Positions 55,821 through 64,000 of a stretch of 64,000 nt of DNA are shown in pieces. Where the stretch lies: NCBI GenBank assembly GCA_041395865.1, contig JAWKZQ010000011.1, positions 1 to 64,000 on the forward strand, in the 5' to 3' direction. A program made the position numbers and the translations under genes. The notes under the pieces were generated by a model. It saw only the letters and a program-made list of their open reading frames with translations, was not told the origin of the DNA and did not search any database. The stretch comes from IMCC2047 sp041395865. GTDB taxonomy: Bacteria > Pseudomonadota > Gammaproteobacteria > Pseudomonadales > IMCC2047. The first letter of the stretch is position 1; every line of letters begins with the position of its first letter.

Positions 55821-56201
55821 GTGATCAACGATAATCGAATCAATCCGCGAGCGCCCATTGATCTCGTGGTAACCGTGACCCTGCCCGACGATAAAGCGAT
55901 TGAGGTGCATTCAGATAATATTTCCCTGAGCGGTATGATGGTTGTCGCGACTCACGAACAATTCCAGGCCATTTTGCACCGCAAAACCACACTGCATAAC
56001 AACGCCAAATCAGAGCCGGAGTTAAATGTCAGCTTTACGCTGACCAAACATAACAAGCCCTTGCCAATCCGAACCCATTGCCGCGCCATCCATGTCAGGC
56101 GCATTTCCCAGGACAAATTTTTTATCGGGCTCAAATTCCTTCAGCTGTCCCAGGCCGCCGCCGTCACCATACAACAGTATGTAACGAGCAATCTCGATTG
56201 A
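55821..56201 (+). CDS. PilZ domain protein
   Basis: This 126-residue single-domain protein has the c-di-GMP motif RINPR (RxxxR) at the N-terminus and NISLSG (D/N-x-S-x-x-G) near residue 33. It ends with FIGLKFLQLS. The motifs suggest that it binds c-di-GMP. The start lacks a strong ribosome site (GTG at 55821). Confidence 0.82.
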   Translation: MINDNRINPRAPIDLVVTVTLPDDKAIEVHSDNISLSGMMVVATHEQFQAILHRKTTLHNNAKSEPELNVSFTLTKHNKPLPIRTHCRAIHVRRISQDKFFIGLKFLQLSQAAAVTIQQYVTSNLD

Positions 56202-56283
56202 ACCTAAACATCATCACTCAATCGAAATAATTTCTTAGTACAGTCCCCACAAAATAACCCGAGCGAAACAATAAGGGCCAGTC

Positions 56284-56925
56284 ATGGGAAAAACCCGCTC
56301 CTTCGCCAAGCGCGCCCTGATCGGCGGTCTGCTGGTCATTCTGCCAATTGCCATTTTAGCCTTCTTCTTTCGATGGCTGTTCCGCCTGATTACCGACCTG
56401 CTGGACCCGGTTTCCAAGCTGCTGATCACCCGCTACGACCTGCCCAACCTGGCTGCAGATGCACTCACCCTTATCATTATCATTCTGCTTTGTTTTATTG
56501 TCGGCACCCTGGTCAGCACCAAGATGGGGCGTTGGACCCACGCCTTCTTTGAAAAGCACCTGGAGCGTTTTGCCCCCGGCTACCGGATGGTTAAGGAAAT
56601 CGTCAACCAGTTCCTCGGCGATAAGGAGTCCTCCCCCCTCAGTCAGGGCGTCGTCGCCAAGGTAAAGCTGTTTGGTCCGGATATCGAAACCAGCGTTACC
56701 GCCCTCGTCACCAGCCAGCATGAAGACGGGCAATACACCGTATTTGTGCCAACCGGGCCAAACCCCACATCGGGCATGATCTATCACCTGCCCGCCAACC
56801 AGGTGGAGCTGCTGCCGGATATCAAGGTGGATACGGCCATGCGCACCATTATTTCCTGCGGTGCGGGCAGTAAAGAGCTGTTCAGCAAACCCAAAGTAGT
56901 CATTGAGGAAGCTCAAACCAACTGA
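56284..56925 (+). CDS. DUF502 inner-membrane protein
   Basis: This 213-residue protein has two N-terminal helices (ALIGGLLVILPIAILAFFFR and LTLIIIILLCFIVGTLVS). A cytoplasmic part follows with PGYRMVKEIVNQFLGDKESS, FVPTGPNPTSGMIYHLP and TIISCGAGS. These are hallmark lines of DUF502. The function of the family is not established. It converges with the GGT gene and overlaps it by 13 bp. Confidence 0.92.
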   Translation: MGKTRSFAKRALIGGLLVILPIAILAFFFRWLFRLITDLLDPVSKLLITRYDLPNLAADALTLIIIILLCFIVGTLVSTKMGRWTHAFFEKHLERFAPGYRMVKEIVNQFLGDKESSPLSQGVVAKVKLFGPDIETSVTALVTSQHEDGQYTVFVPTGPNPTSGMIYHLPANQVELLPDIKVDTAMRTIISCGAGSKELFSKPKVVIEEAQTN

Positions 56926-58463
56926 CTGGCCCCGCCACGGCGTGCATCCCCGGCGCCTTCGTAACGGCCTTGATGGTATTGCACAGAGTGCACGCCGCCG
57001 AAAAACAGGTTCAGTGCATCCCAGCATTTATGATCGGGATAGTGCTCAAACAAAGCTTTCAATACCGGCGCACGAAAGCCCTTTTCAACATTCAGCAGAT
57101 CGTTTTCAAAATGCAGTCGCGGGCTGCACACTGCATCCTCCAGGGACAGCCCAAAGTCGGATAGATTGATAATAGCCTGGAGAATTGCCGTGCGAATCCG
57201 GTTCGACCCGCCAGAACCCAACGCCACAATCCGGCCATCCGGCTGGTTCAAGACACAGGGTGACATCATGGACGTCATCCGCTGGTTTTCCCGCCACTGC
57301 TGGAAACCGTGGGGATTCAGGTCCTCTTCCCCCAGCATATTGTTCAGCATGATTCCCGTACCCGGCACCATACTGCCACAGCCTTCGCCATTGGAAACCG
57401 TTAGGGTGGCAACATTCTTCCACTTGTCCACCACGCTGATATGCGTCGTTCCGCGATGCGCCCGAGCCCGCCCGCTGATTTCATCGCGATAACGCGCCAA
57501 TAATTGCTCGTCGAGCAGCGCCTCGGCAGTGGGATGCATATCGCCATCGTCGACATGGGACTCGATCCGAGCCTGATTGGTTGTCGCCATCACCTGGGTC
57601 AACAGGTATAAGTGCTCAAGCGAACCGAAGGTCATATCGCGGTTCCTCAGCTGCTGCCAAAGCTGAAGCGCGAAAGCAATCAAAATACCACCGGAACTTG
57701 GCGGCGGGTTGATCACAAGCTGGCTGCCGCCGTAGCTTAATTGAAGGGGTTCACGATCGATAACCTGGTAATTTTCCAAGTCTTCGCGGCAAAGGTGCCC
57801 GCCCTGATCTGCGCAGCTCTCGGCAATTTGCCGAGCAACTTCGCCACAATAAAAAAGCTCATCGCCTTCGGCGGCCAATACTTCCAAAAAATCCGCCAGC
57901 GGCGGAAAGCAAAACAGTTCGCCCTCCGAGACTAACCGGCCGTTACCTCCGCCAGAAAAAACAGCGGCCACCTCCGGGCTGGCTTTCAGAATAGGTTCAA
58001 CAATACTGAAAATGTAGGCCTGCAGCGCGTTCAGGCGCATTCCCTTTCGGGCTGTATGGATAGCGGGTTGCACCAGCGCTGAAATCGGCATAGAGCCCAA
58101 CTGGCGGTGCACCTCAAAAATGCCCTTAACAGCACCCGGCGTGGCAATAGCGCCCTGGCCAATATGGAATTCCTGCCGTACGGTGCCAAAGTCCGCCCAG
58201 ATTGGCCGAAAATCGATATCGGCCACAGGTTTCTTGCGGCGGGGCGTTTGTACGAAAAAATCGAACAGCCGCTGTTGGCCGGAGGCCGTCTGGGCCAATA
58301 AAAAACCGCCGCCGCCCAGCGAAGCCAGCACCGGCTCGGCCACACAGGCCATAAAAAAAGCAGCCACGGCAGCATCGTAGGCATTACCGCCCGCTTTCAG
58401 CACGTCATGGCCGGCCTCTACGGTCAAGGGATGACCGGCAGCAATAGCACCCTGGTGTTTCAT
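56913..58463 (-). CDS. Gamma-glutamyltransferase family protein
   Basis: This Ntn-type enzyme cleaves or transfers gamma-glutamyl groups. The 516 residues have the family front HPLTVEAGHDVLKAGGNAYD and AAVAAFFMACVAEPVLASLGG. The autocleavage region is HRGTTHISVVDKWKNVATLT, where the first of the two Thr is the likely nucleophile. The oxyanion line GEGCGSMVPGTGIMLNNML and PSSGGILIAFALQL are also present. No clear signal peptide was seen, unlike classical periplasmic GGT. It is divergent from the carboxylate-amine ligase gene. Confidence 0.9.
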   Translation of the reverse strand: MKHQGAIAAGHPLTVEAGHDVLKAGGNAYDAAVAAFFMACVAEPVLASLGGGGFLLAQTASGQQRLFDFFVQTPRRKKPVADIDFRPIWADFGTVRQEFHIGQGAIATPGAVKGIFEVHRQLGSMPISALVQPAIHTARKGMRLNALQAYIFSIVEPILKASPEVAAVFSGGGNGRLVSEGELFCFPPLADFLEVLAAEGDELFYCGEVARQIAESCADQGGHLCREDLENYQVIDREPLQLSYGGSQLVINPPPSSGGILIAFALQLWQQLRNRDMTFGSLEHLYLLTQVMATTNQARIESHVDDGDMHPTAEALLDEQLLARYRDEISGRARAHRGTTHISVVDKWKNVATLTVSNGEGCGSMVPGTGIMLNNMLGEEDLNPHGFQQWRENQRMTSMMSPCVLNQPDGRIVALGSGGSNRIRTAILQAIINLSDFGLSLEDAVCSPRLHFENDLLNVEKGFRAPVLKALFEHYPDHKCWDALNLFFGGVHSVQYHQGRYEGAGDARRGGASQLV

Positions 58464-58605
58464 GCTTTCGCACCCGCAATCACTGACTTTCCTTCACTCT
58501 GACAGCCGTCACTTCCGTAATCAACCATATTCTTCTAATATTACCAAAAGCCTTTTTGTACGAACCCGCCGCCATCGCGGCGTTAACAGCTCACAAGGAA
58601 ACGGC

Positions 58606-60090
58606 ATGGGCACCGACGTACAAACCAAGCGATTCCACAAAGCCGATTTCACCCTTTTTTCACAGCGTCTCGAGGAGAACCTTGAGTTGCTCGGTCAGCT
58701 TCTCGAACGCCCCGGCTTCGGCATAGGAAAGTCCTCATTGGGTGCCGAGCTGGAGCTCACGCTGATTGATTCCAAGGGGCAGGCACAATGGCGAAACCAG
58801 CAGCTGCTTGCATTGGCAAAGGACCCGCAGCTGACCCTCGAACTCAACCGCTACAACCTTGAATACAACCTGTCTCCGGTAGCCGCCGCTGGAAAACCCT
58901 TTTCCAAAATAGCCGCCGAAATAAACCGAAAACTGAAAGGCATCGATAAACTCGGCAAACCCTTCGATGCCCGTAGCGTTGCCATCGGCATCCTGCCCAC
59001 ACTGGGGCGTCGCGACATCAGCGCCACCGCCATGACCGACGACAACCGTTACGTCATTCTCAGCAAGGCCATCAAGAAATTACGCCACCATGCCCTTGAA
59101 GTGAACATTGACGGCCCAGAACCTCTGCACCTGTCCGTCTCCAACCTCAACATCGAAGGTGCCAATACCTCCTTCCAGGTTCACCTGCGCGTCAACCCAG
59201 CCGAATTTGCCAATCTCTACAATGCTGCCCAGCTCGTCACCGCTCCGGTACTGGCGATCAGCACTAATTCGCCGCTGTTCATCGGCCATCGCCTCTGGGA
59301 GGAAACCCGCGTGGTCCTGTTCAAGCAATCGGTGGAGACACGCGAACAACAGGGCGATCATCACATAGGCCCCGGCCGCACCGGCCTGGGTCGGAGCTGG
59401 GTCAACAGCCCGCTTGAGCTGTTTGAAGAATCCGTACGTGACTACCCGGTCTTCATTCCCGAATGCAAACCAGGCGATGACAAAAAGGTAATGGAACAGG
59501 GCGGCATCCCCAAGCTTGCCGAGCTTCGCATGCACCACGGCTCAATCTGGCACTGGAACCGGGCAATTTACGACCCGGCAGACGGCGGCCACCTGCGTAT
59601 CGAAATGCGCGCCCTGCCGAGCGGCCCAACAACCCTCGACATGTGCGCCAGCGCAGCGCTGATGGTCGGGCTGGTCAAGGGACTGGGAGCCGGGATGCCG
59701 AAGTTCACGGAACAGCTACCCTTTAGCGAAGCCAAGGAAAACCTCTATCGCGCCGCCCAACTGGGGCTGACAGCCAATTTCACCTGGCCACGAAAAACCC
59801 GCGCCAGCGCTGGCGAAATCTCTGCGCCCAAACTGCTGAAAAAACTTCTGCCCATCGCGCGCGAAGGCCTCGCTGAACTGAAGGTGGCCGACAGCGAAAT
59901 CGACCAGTACATCGGCATCATCGAGGCCCGCCTTGCCGCGCGCCAGACAGGTGCCCGCTGGCAACTGGCCATGCTGACCGCACTTGAAAAACACTATTCA
60001 CGCAAAACCGCTCTTCACCACCTGCTCGACCGTTATCTCGAGAACGTGGCCAGCGGCAAACCGGTACATGAGTGGAGTACATCATGCTGA
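58606..60090 (+). CDS. Glutamate-cysteine-ligase-like carboxylate-amine ligase
   Basis: This 494-residue protein belongs to the GCS2 group. It has LGAELELTLIDSKGQAQWRN near residue 50 (Glu metal ligands), LELNRYNLEYNLSPVAAAGK, TSFQVHLRVNPAEFANLYNA and SIWHWNRAIYDPADGGHLRI with EMRALPSGPT. It joins an amino acid to a glutamate-type carboxylate; the exact product is unknown. The ATG at 58606 has AAGGA 6 bases upstream; an in-frame extension back to 58462 overlaps the promoter of the divergent gene and is not used. It overlaps the next gene by 7 bp. Confidence 0.85.
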   Translation: MGTDVQTKRFHKADFTLFSQRLEENLELLGQLLERPGFGIGKSSLGAELELTLIDSKGQAQWRNQQLLALAKDPQLTLELNRYNLEYNLSPVAAAGKPFSKIAAEINRKLKGIDKLGKPFDARSVAIGILPTLGRRDISATAMTDDNRYVILSKAIKKLRHHALEVNIDGPEPLHLSVSNLNIEGANTSFQVHLRVNPAEFANLYNAAQLVTAPVLAISTNSPLFIGHRLWEETRVVLFKQSVETREQQGDHHIGPGRTGLGRSWVNSPLELFEESVRDYPVFIPECKPGDDKKVMEQGGIPKLAELRMHHGSIWHWNRAIYDPADGGHLRIEMRALPSGPTTLDMCASAALMVGLVKGLGAGMPKFTEQLPFSEAKENLYRAAQLGLTANFTWPRKTRASAGEISAPKLLKKLLPIAREGLAELKVADSEIDQYIGIIEARLAARQTGARWQLAMLTALEKHYSRKTALHHLLDRYLENVASGKPVHEWSTSC

Positions 60091-61130
60091 GCAACCAAAC
60101 CTATCCCATTCACTACTGGGAAGCACCGGAACCTGAGGACATTGGCACCACACTGGACGAATTCGTGAAACAGCTTCTCGGCCCCACCTGGATTTACATT
60201 CCCGGCCGCGATCACAGCCGCTGCCGGGCCGTCACCACCCTGCTGCACGGCAACGAGCCTTCCGGCCTGCACGCCGTGCATAACTGGCTGTTATCCGGCG
60301 AAACGCCCGAAACCGACCTGTACTGTTTCATCGCCTCCGTGGAAGCCGCACAACACCCGCCCGGTTTTCACTATCGCATGCTACCCGGCCATCGCGACCT
60401 CAACCGTTGCTTCCGCCCGCCCTACAAGGATCAGGAGGGCATGGTGGCTGCCGACCTGTTGCACCGGCTCTGCGCGGTCAGCCCGGAAGCGGTTCTGGAC
60501 ATTCACAACACCTCCGGCTCCGGTCCCTCCTTTGCCGTGGTCACCAGCACGGATCCGCGCCACATTGCCCTTAGCACCCTGTTTACCCGCCACCTGATTA
60601 TTACCGACCTGCGTCTGGGCGCCATTATGGAATTTGAACAGGGCGACTTCCCGGTCACCACCATCGAATGTGGAGGCAGCCACGATCCGCAGGCGCACCA
60701 GCTGGCGATTGAGGGGTTCAGGCGCTTTGCCCGCAAGAAAGCGCTGTTCGACAGTGAAAGCCTGGCCGCACCGACCATCATTTATAAACACCCGCTGCGG
60801 GTAGAAATGATTGAGGGCTCAGAAATCGCCTTTAGCGACCAGCCCATTGAGGGGCCGGACCTGACCCTGCACAGTGATGTGGAACACTTTAACTTTGGCG
60901 AAGCCGCTGCCGGCAGTGTTTTGGGCTGGCTGGGAGACCGCGGCCTGAGTTGCCTGACCGCCAGGGATGCCCTGGGCCGTGAGCACATCAACCACTATTT
61001 CGAACAGGCAGGCAACCAGCTGCAAACCCGGCAGGCACTGCGACTGTTTATGGTCACCAAAAACCCGGATATCGCCCTATCCGACTGCCTGTTTTACCTG
61101 GTGCCCGTCAACGAGGCCTTCCGGCACTGA
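60084..61130 (+). CDS. Succinylglutamate desuccinylase/aspartoacylase-family zinc enzyme
   Basis: This 348-residue zinc carboxypeptidase-fold enzyme has metal motifs HGNEPSGLHAVHNW (His-x-x-Glu) and LDIHNTSGSGPSF. A catalytic Glu lies in TTIECGGSHDPQAHQ. The ATG at 60084 has GGAG 7 bases upstream and overlaps the previous stop by 7 bp, so the two are coupled. The acyl substrate is unknown. With the GCS-like and GGT genes it suggests a gamma-glutamyl or N-acyl amino acid pathway. Confidence 0.85.
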   Translation: MLSNQTYPIHYWEAPEPEDIGTTLDEFVKQLLGPTWIYIPGRDHSRCRAVTTLLHGNEPSGLHAVHNWLLSGETPETDLYCFIASVEAAQHPPGFHYRMLPGHRDLNRCFRPPYKDQEGMVAADLLHRLCAVSPEAVLDIHNTSGSGPSFAVVTSTDPRHIALSTLFTRHLIITDLRLGAIMEFEQGDFPVTTIECGGSHDPQAHQLAIEGFRRFARKKALFDSESLAAPTIIYKHPLRVEMIEGSEIAFSDQPIEGPDLTLHSDVEHFNFGEAAAGSVLGWLGDRGLSCLTARDALGREHINHYFEQAGNQLQTRQALRLFMVTKNPDIALSDCLFYLVPVNEAFRH

Positions 61131-61142
61131 TTCCGTGCCGGT
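61122..61142. terminator. Hairpin between convergent genes
   Basis: The 7-bp arms CCGGCAC and GTGCCGG enclose 7 bases. It overlaps the end of the aspartoacylase-like gene and precedes the regA stop, without a T run. Confidence 0.4.
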
Positions 61143-61145
61143 GCG

Positions 61146-61682
61146 TTAGCGCTGCACCGGCCGTTTCTGCAATTTACGTTGCAATGTGCGGCGATGCATA
61201 CCCAGCGCGCGAGCCGTTGCAGAAATATTGCCCTTATGTTCCGCCAGCACCTTCTGGATATGCTCCCATTCGAGCCGGTTAACCGAAAGCGGATCCGGAG
61301 CGATATCCAGCTGGGGTACGGTCACTTCCTCAAAGGCCGCCAGAATCTCATCCGCATTCACCGGCTTGCACAGGTAATTGCGCGCACCGAGCTTAATCGC
61401 CTGCACCGCCGTGGCAATACTGGAATAGCCGGTCAGCACGACGATCTGCAACTCCGGGGCGATTTCCAGCAACTTAGGAATCAGCTGCAAGCCGGAGGTA
61501 TCCACCATTTTCAAATCCTGCGTGACCCGCTGCGGCTGGAACTCGCGCATGGCTTTAATCGCCTCGATAGCATTATGCGCCTCGCAAACCGCATAGCCCC
61601 GCTTCTCCAGAGCGCGTGCCAGCACCTGGGTGAATACGGCGTCATCGTCGATAATCAGTATGCGTTTCTGTGCATCGTTCAA
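61146..61682 (-). CDS. regA: Redox response regulator RegA/PrrA/RoxR type
   Basis: This 178-residue regulator has a receiver domain with the acidic triad DDD at residues 12-14, the phosphate acceptor Asp56 in QDLKM and the conserved Lys in NYLCKPVNADE. A short C-terminal Fis-type helix-turn-helix (KGNISATARALGMHRRTLQRKL) matches the RegA/ActR family. Its start lies 12 bp after the regB stop on the same strand. The partner kinase and the palindrome at 63019 support the assignment. Confidence 0.92.
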   Translation of the reverse strand: MNDAQKRILIIDDDAVFTQVLARALEKRGYAVCEAHNAIEAIKAMREFQPQRVTQDLKMVDTSGLQLIPKLLEIAPELQIVVLTGYSSIATAVQAIKLGARNYLCKPVNADEILAAFEEVTVPQLDIAPDPLSVNRLEWEHIQKVLAEHKGNISATARALGMHRRTLQRKLQKRPVQR

Positions 61683-61694
61683 CGGTTCACTCCA

Positions 61695-62966
61695 TCAAGG
61701 CATTGAAACGGGCAGGATCAATTCGGTCAAGGTGCCCCCTTCCTCATGATTGTAAAGCACCAGACTGCCCGAATAACGCAGCACCGTAGCATGGGACAGG
61801 AACAACCCCAATCCCAACCCTTTGCGCTTGGTGCTCACAAAGGGCTTGCCGAGTTTTTCGGCCAGCTCTGCCGGAATGCCGCGCCCGTAATCGCGGATAC
61901 TGAGGCGCATCCTCTGCGCATCCCAGTCCAATTCGATGTCGATACGCTCCGGGCTGGCATCACCGGCATTATTCAAGAGATTCATGATCGCCTGCCCCAT
62001 GGTTTCATCCACTGACAACAGCGGCACCGGTGTTGAACCCGTCACCTGGAAATGCTCGTTCACATCCGGGCGTATCACACGCCAGCGCTCCAGAATATCC
62101 GCCAAATAAAGGTCCACCGGCTGGGCCAGCGCCTGCTGGTCGGCAAATTTATCCACCAGCGTCCGCATCGATTCCTTACAACACTGTACCTGTTTCTCCA
62201 GCAACGCCAGGTCCTTTTGCAGGGACTCGTTGTCCGCATAATCCTGTTGCAGCTCATGGAGCAGCACCGAAATTGTCGACAGCGGCGTACCCAGTTCATG
62301 GGCTGTGCCTGCCGCCAGGGTCGCAACGGCCAGAAGCTGCTCATCATGCAAGGTGGTTTCGCGCTGCGCTGCCAAAGCCGCATCCTGCTGGCGAATGGCC
62401 TGCGCCATTTTCACCACGAAATAGGTAATCAGCAGCGCGCTGATCAGGAAGGTGATCCACATGCCTAGCACGTGCAGATTAAAAAACCGCCCCTGCGACA
62501 TATGATCCATCGCCCCCTGAGACGGCAACATCAACGGCTGGTAATGGAACAGCAACAGACTGTAAGCGGTGATGGTCAGGCTGGCCATGCTCCAGGTATA
62601 ACGCCAAGGCAATGTCGCCGCCGAAATGGTCAAAATCACCAGGTAATAGGAAATGAAGGGGTTGGTCGAACCGCCGGACAGGTACAGCAGCAGGGATAAA
62701 AAAACCACATCGATCAACAGCTGGATGAAATACTCGGTGTCCGTCACCAGCCAGGGTTGCCGAACACGCCAGGCCGTCGCTGCCGTTACAACGGCAGCCC
62801 CGGATAACACCGTGATCAACAACAGGTAATCAAGCTGCGCATTGAGATACCCCCAGACGAAGGCAACACCCGCCAACTGCCCCAGCAACGCAATGGTGCG
62901 TATCCAGACCAGGCGCCACATGTTTTCACGGGCGGCAGACAGCGGTAAGTGTTTAAAAAGCGGCAT
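61695..62966 (-). CDS. regB: Redox sensor histidine kinase RegB/PrrB/RoxS type
   Basis: This 423-residue inner-membrane kinase has about six N-terminal helices. The quinone-binding motif GGSTNPF lies at residues 98-104. The phosphorylated His223 is in GTAHELGTPLSTIS. Two adjacent Cys in QVQCCKESM include the redox-active Cys position, and the ATP lid shows GRGIPAELAEKLGKPF and GLGLGLFLSH. It senses the state of the quinone pool and of its Cys, as in RegB. Co-transcribed with regA. Confidence 0.94.
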   Translation of the reverse strand: MPLFKHLPLSAARENMWRLVWIRTIALLGQLAGVAFVWGYLNAQLDYLLLITVLSGAAVVTAATAWRVRQPWLVTDTEYFIQLLIDVVFLSLLLYLSGGSTNPFISYYLVILTISAATLPWRYTWSMASLTITAYSLLLFHYQPLMLPSQGAMDHMSQGRFFNLHVLGMWITFLISALLITYFVVKMAQAIRQQDAALAAQRETTLHDEQLLAVATLAAGTAHELGTPLSTISVLLHELQQDYADNESLQKDLALLEKQVQCCKESMRTLVDKFADQQALAQPVDLYLADILERWRVIRPDVNEHFQVTGSTPVPLLSVDETMGQAIMNLLNNAGDASPERIDIELDWDAQRMRLSIRDYGRGIPAELAEKLGKPFVSTKRKGLGLGLFLSHATVLRYSGSLVLYNHEEGGTLTELILPVSMP

Positions 62967-63018
62967 ATTGGGTTCTCATCTTGGGGCGGCATTATAGCAA
63001 TTGCGGCACCTGAAACGG

Positions 63019-63035
63019 TGCGACAATTTGTCGCA
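63019..63035. promoter_or_regulatory. RegA/RoxR-type binding site
   Basis: This 17-bp palindrome, TGCGACAA-T-TTGTCGCA, has 8-bp perfect arms. It contains the GCGAC...GTCGC pattern reported for RegA/PrrA/RoxR. It lies in the 137-bp space between regB and the divergent outer-membrane gene, so it can control both. Confidence 0.65.
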
Positions 63036-63052
63036 TTCTAGTGTGCACAGCC

Positions 63053-63071
63053 AGAATTTATAATCATTCTC
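63053..63071. promoter_or_regulatory. Weak Fur-box-like sequence
   Basis: The sequence AGAATTTATAATCATTCTC matches the 19-bp Fur consensus at 13 positions. The right half fits well and the left half poorly. It lies 33 bp before the outer-membrane gene start. Confidence 0.3.
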
Positions 63072-63103
63072 GTTTCGAATCGCCCCAATTGAAGGATTTT
63101 CCC

Positions 63104-64000
63104 ATGCACTTTCCCCGCAAAACAACGCCCTTTCTACTTGCCACCGCCGTCGGTGCCTCGCTTGCCAGCGCCCCCGCCTGGAGCCACTGGGACGGCAGTC
63201 GCCCCGACGCCCACGCCCCTATTGGCGTAATGGCGGACCACACGCACAAGGCCGGCGAATGGATGTTTTCCTACCGCGTGATGCGCATGGAAATGGATGG
63301 CAACCGCGACGGCACCAGCCGCCAAAGCATCAACCAGGTGCACAACCAGTTTATGGTCGCCCCTAAAAACATGGATATGGACATGCACATGCTGGGCGCC
63401 ATGTACGCCCCCACCGACAACCTCACCCTGATGGTCATGGTGCCTTACCTGAAAAACACGATGGATCACGTCACGCGCATGGGCGTTGAGTTCGAAACCG
63501 AAGCCGAGGGGCTCGGCGACATCAGCATCGGCGGCATCTTTAACCTGGCCTCCTGGCATATCGAAGGCGACAATCCCATCCAGCACCGCCTTCTGGGTAA
63601 CTTCGCCATTGGCCTGCCCACCGGCGAAGACGACGTGCACGACGCCACCCCCATGAGCCCCAGCGCCAAACTGCCCTACCCCATGCAGGTCGGCTCCGGT
63701 ACCTATAACCTGATGCCCGGCATCACCTACCTCGGCCAACAACTTGAAGGTAACTACTCCTGGGGCGCACAGGCCATGGCCACCATCCACACCGGCAAAA
63801 ACAGCGAAGGCTACAGCCACGGCGACAAACTGCAGCTCACCGGCTGGCTGGCGCGCCTGCTGTCCGAAAACATCAGCGGCTCAATTCGCCTCTCAGCCCT
63901 CGCCTGGGATGACGTCAGCGGCGAGGATGACGACCTCAACCCAATGATGGTACAAACCGCCAACACCGACCTGCTATCCGGCAAACGCGCCGATTTTGCC
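63104..64000 (+). CDS. Outer-membrane transporter-like protein, partial (runs off the right edge)
   Basis: The 299 visible codons begin with a signal peptide (PFLLATAVGASLASAPAWS). The line HAPIGVMADHTHKAGEWMFS and the Met-rich stretch MDMDMHMLGAMYAPTDNL then lead into LTLMVMVPYLKNTMDH, typical of the phenol-degradation MetA-like outer-membrane group. Strands end in aromatic residues as in beta-barrels. AAGGA lies 9 bases upstream. It shares the intergenic space, with its RegA-type palindrome, with regB. The C-terminus lies beyond the window. The transported substrate is unknown. Confidence 0.82.
   Translation, partial: MHFPRKTTPFLLATAVGASLASAPAWSHWDGSRPDAHAPIGVMADHTHKAGEWMFSYRVMRMEMDGNRDGTSRQSINQVHNQFMVAPKNMDMDMHMLGAMYAPTDNLTLMVMVPYLKNTMDHVTRMGVEFETEAEGLGDISIGGIFNLASWHIEGDNPIQHRLLGNFAIGLPTGEDDVHDATPMSPSAKLPYPMQVGSGTYNLMPGITYLGQQLEGNYSWGAQAMATIHTGKNSEGYSHGDKLQLTGWLARLLSENISGSIRLSALAWDDVSGEDDDLNPMMVQTANTDLLSGKRADFA

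Noticed and set aside
63053..63071. Firm Fur box upstream of the last gene
   Set aside because: 13 of 19 matches, mainly in one half. Kept only as a low-confidence site.
1..64000. tRNA and rRNA genes
   Set aside because: No cloverleaf with a CCA-type end or conserved rRNA segment was recognised by eye. A covariance-model search would be needed to exclude them fully.

Overview
This 64 kb window looks like chromosome of a free-living gammaproteobacterium, probably from the Pseudomonadales/Cellvibrionales side. The strongest evidence is the block argG - motY - pyrC - rnt - peroxiredoxin - grxD - argD - argF (38.3-46.2 kb), which matches an arrangement I know from Pseudomonas. The host also has a molybdenum NAD-dependent formate dehydrogenase, two RND efflux systems, a RegB/RegA redox two-component system and many secreted or outer-membrane proteins. 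No rRNA, tRNA or CRISPR array was seen. The genus is not determined.

Layout. 0-2.8 kb: fdsG-fdsB-fdsA operon (fdsA runs off the left edge), with a pair of matching A/T-rich palindromes upstream. 3.0-5.5 kb: two small proteins and a chromate transporter ChrA. 5.5-12.0 kb: an RND operon whose outer-membrane factor is fused to a periplasmic binding-protein domain and whose pump gene carries three -1 frameshifts. 12.1-16.1 kb: small envelope proteins, an acidic beta-helix protein, a VOC protein and a phage-like protein. 16.0-19.4 kb: a metal-uptake operon (outer-membrane porin, ZnuA-like and ZnuB-like proteins, no ATPase) behind a near-ideal Zur box. 19.6-31.6 kb: an accessory island with an alternating array of two families of small secreted proteins, a RAYT transposase with its repeats, a lysozyme-like toxin candidate with a membrane immunity candidate, and a 7.4 kb SpvB/VCBS/RHS gene broken by several lesions. 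31.6-36.0 kb: an intact RND pump and adaptor. 36.2-50.4 kb: core genes (yciB, yciI, an SH3 protein, gloA, the arg/pyr/rnt block, an HDOD protein, tex). 50.5-53.8 kb: a translationally coupled module of retropepsin-like lipoprotein, 7TM inactive transglutaminase and ATP-grasp ligase. 53.8-61.1 kb: envelope and regulatory proteins, then a gamma-glutamyl/carboxylate-amine cluster. 61.1-64.0 kb: regA-regB and the start of an outer-membrane protein gene, with a RegA-type palindrome between regB and that gene.

The most unusual part is the 19.6-31.6 kb island. Two families of small exported proteins alternate in one transcription unit, and one more copy lies on the far side of the decayed RHS gene. 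The last RHS lesion appears to have cut off a peptidoglycan-hydrolase-like toxin domain, which is followed by a one-helix protein placed correctly to be its periplasmic immunity protein. Lesions are concentrated in two genes (the first RND pump and the RHS gene), while the roughly 50 other genes read cleanly. That favours real gene decay over general sequence error, but raw reads would be needed to settle it.
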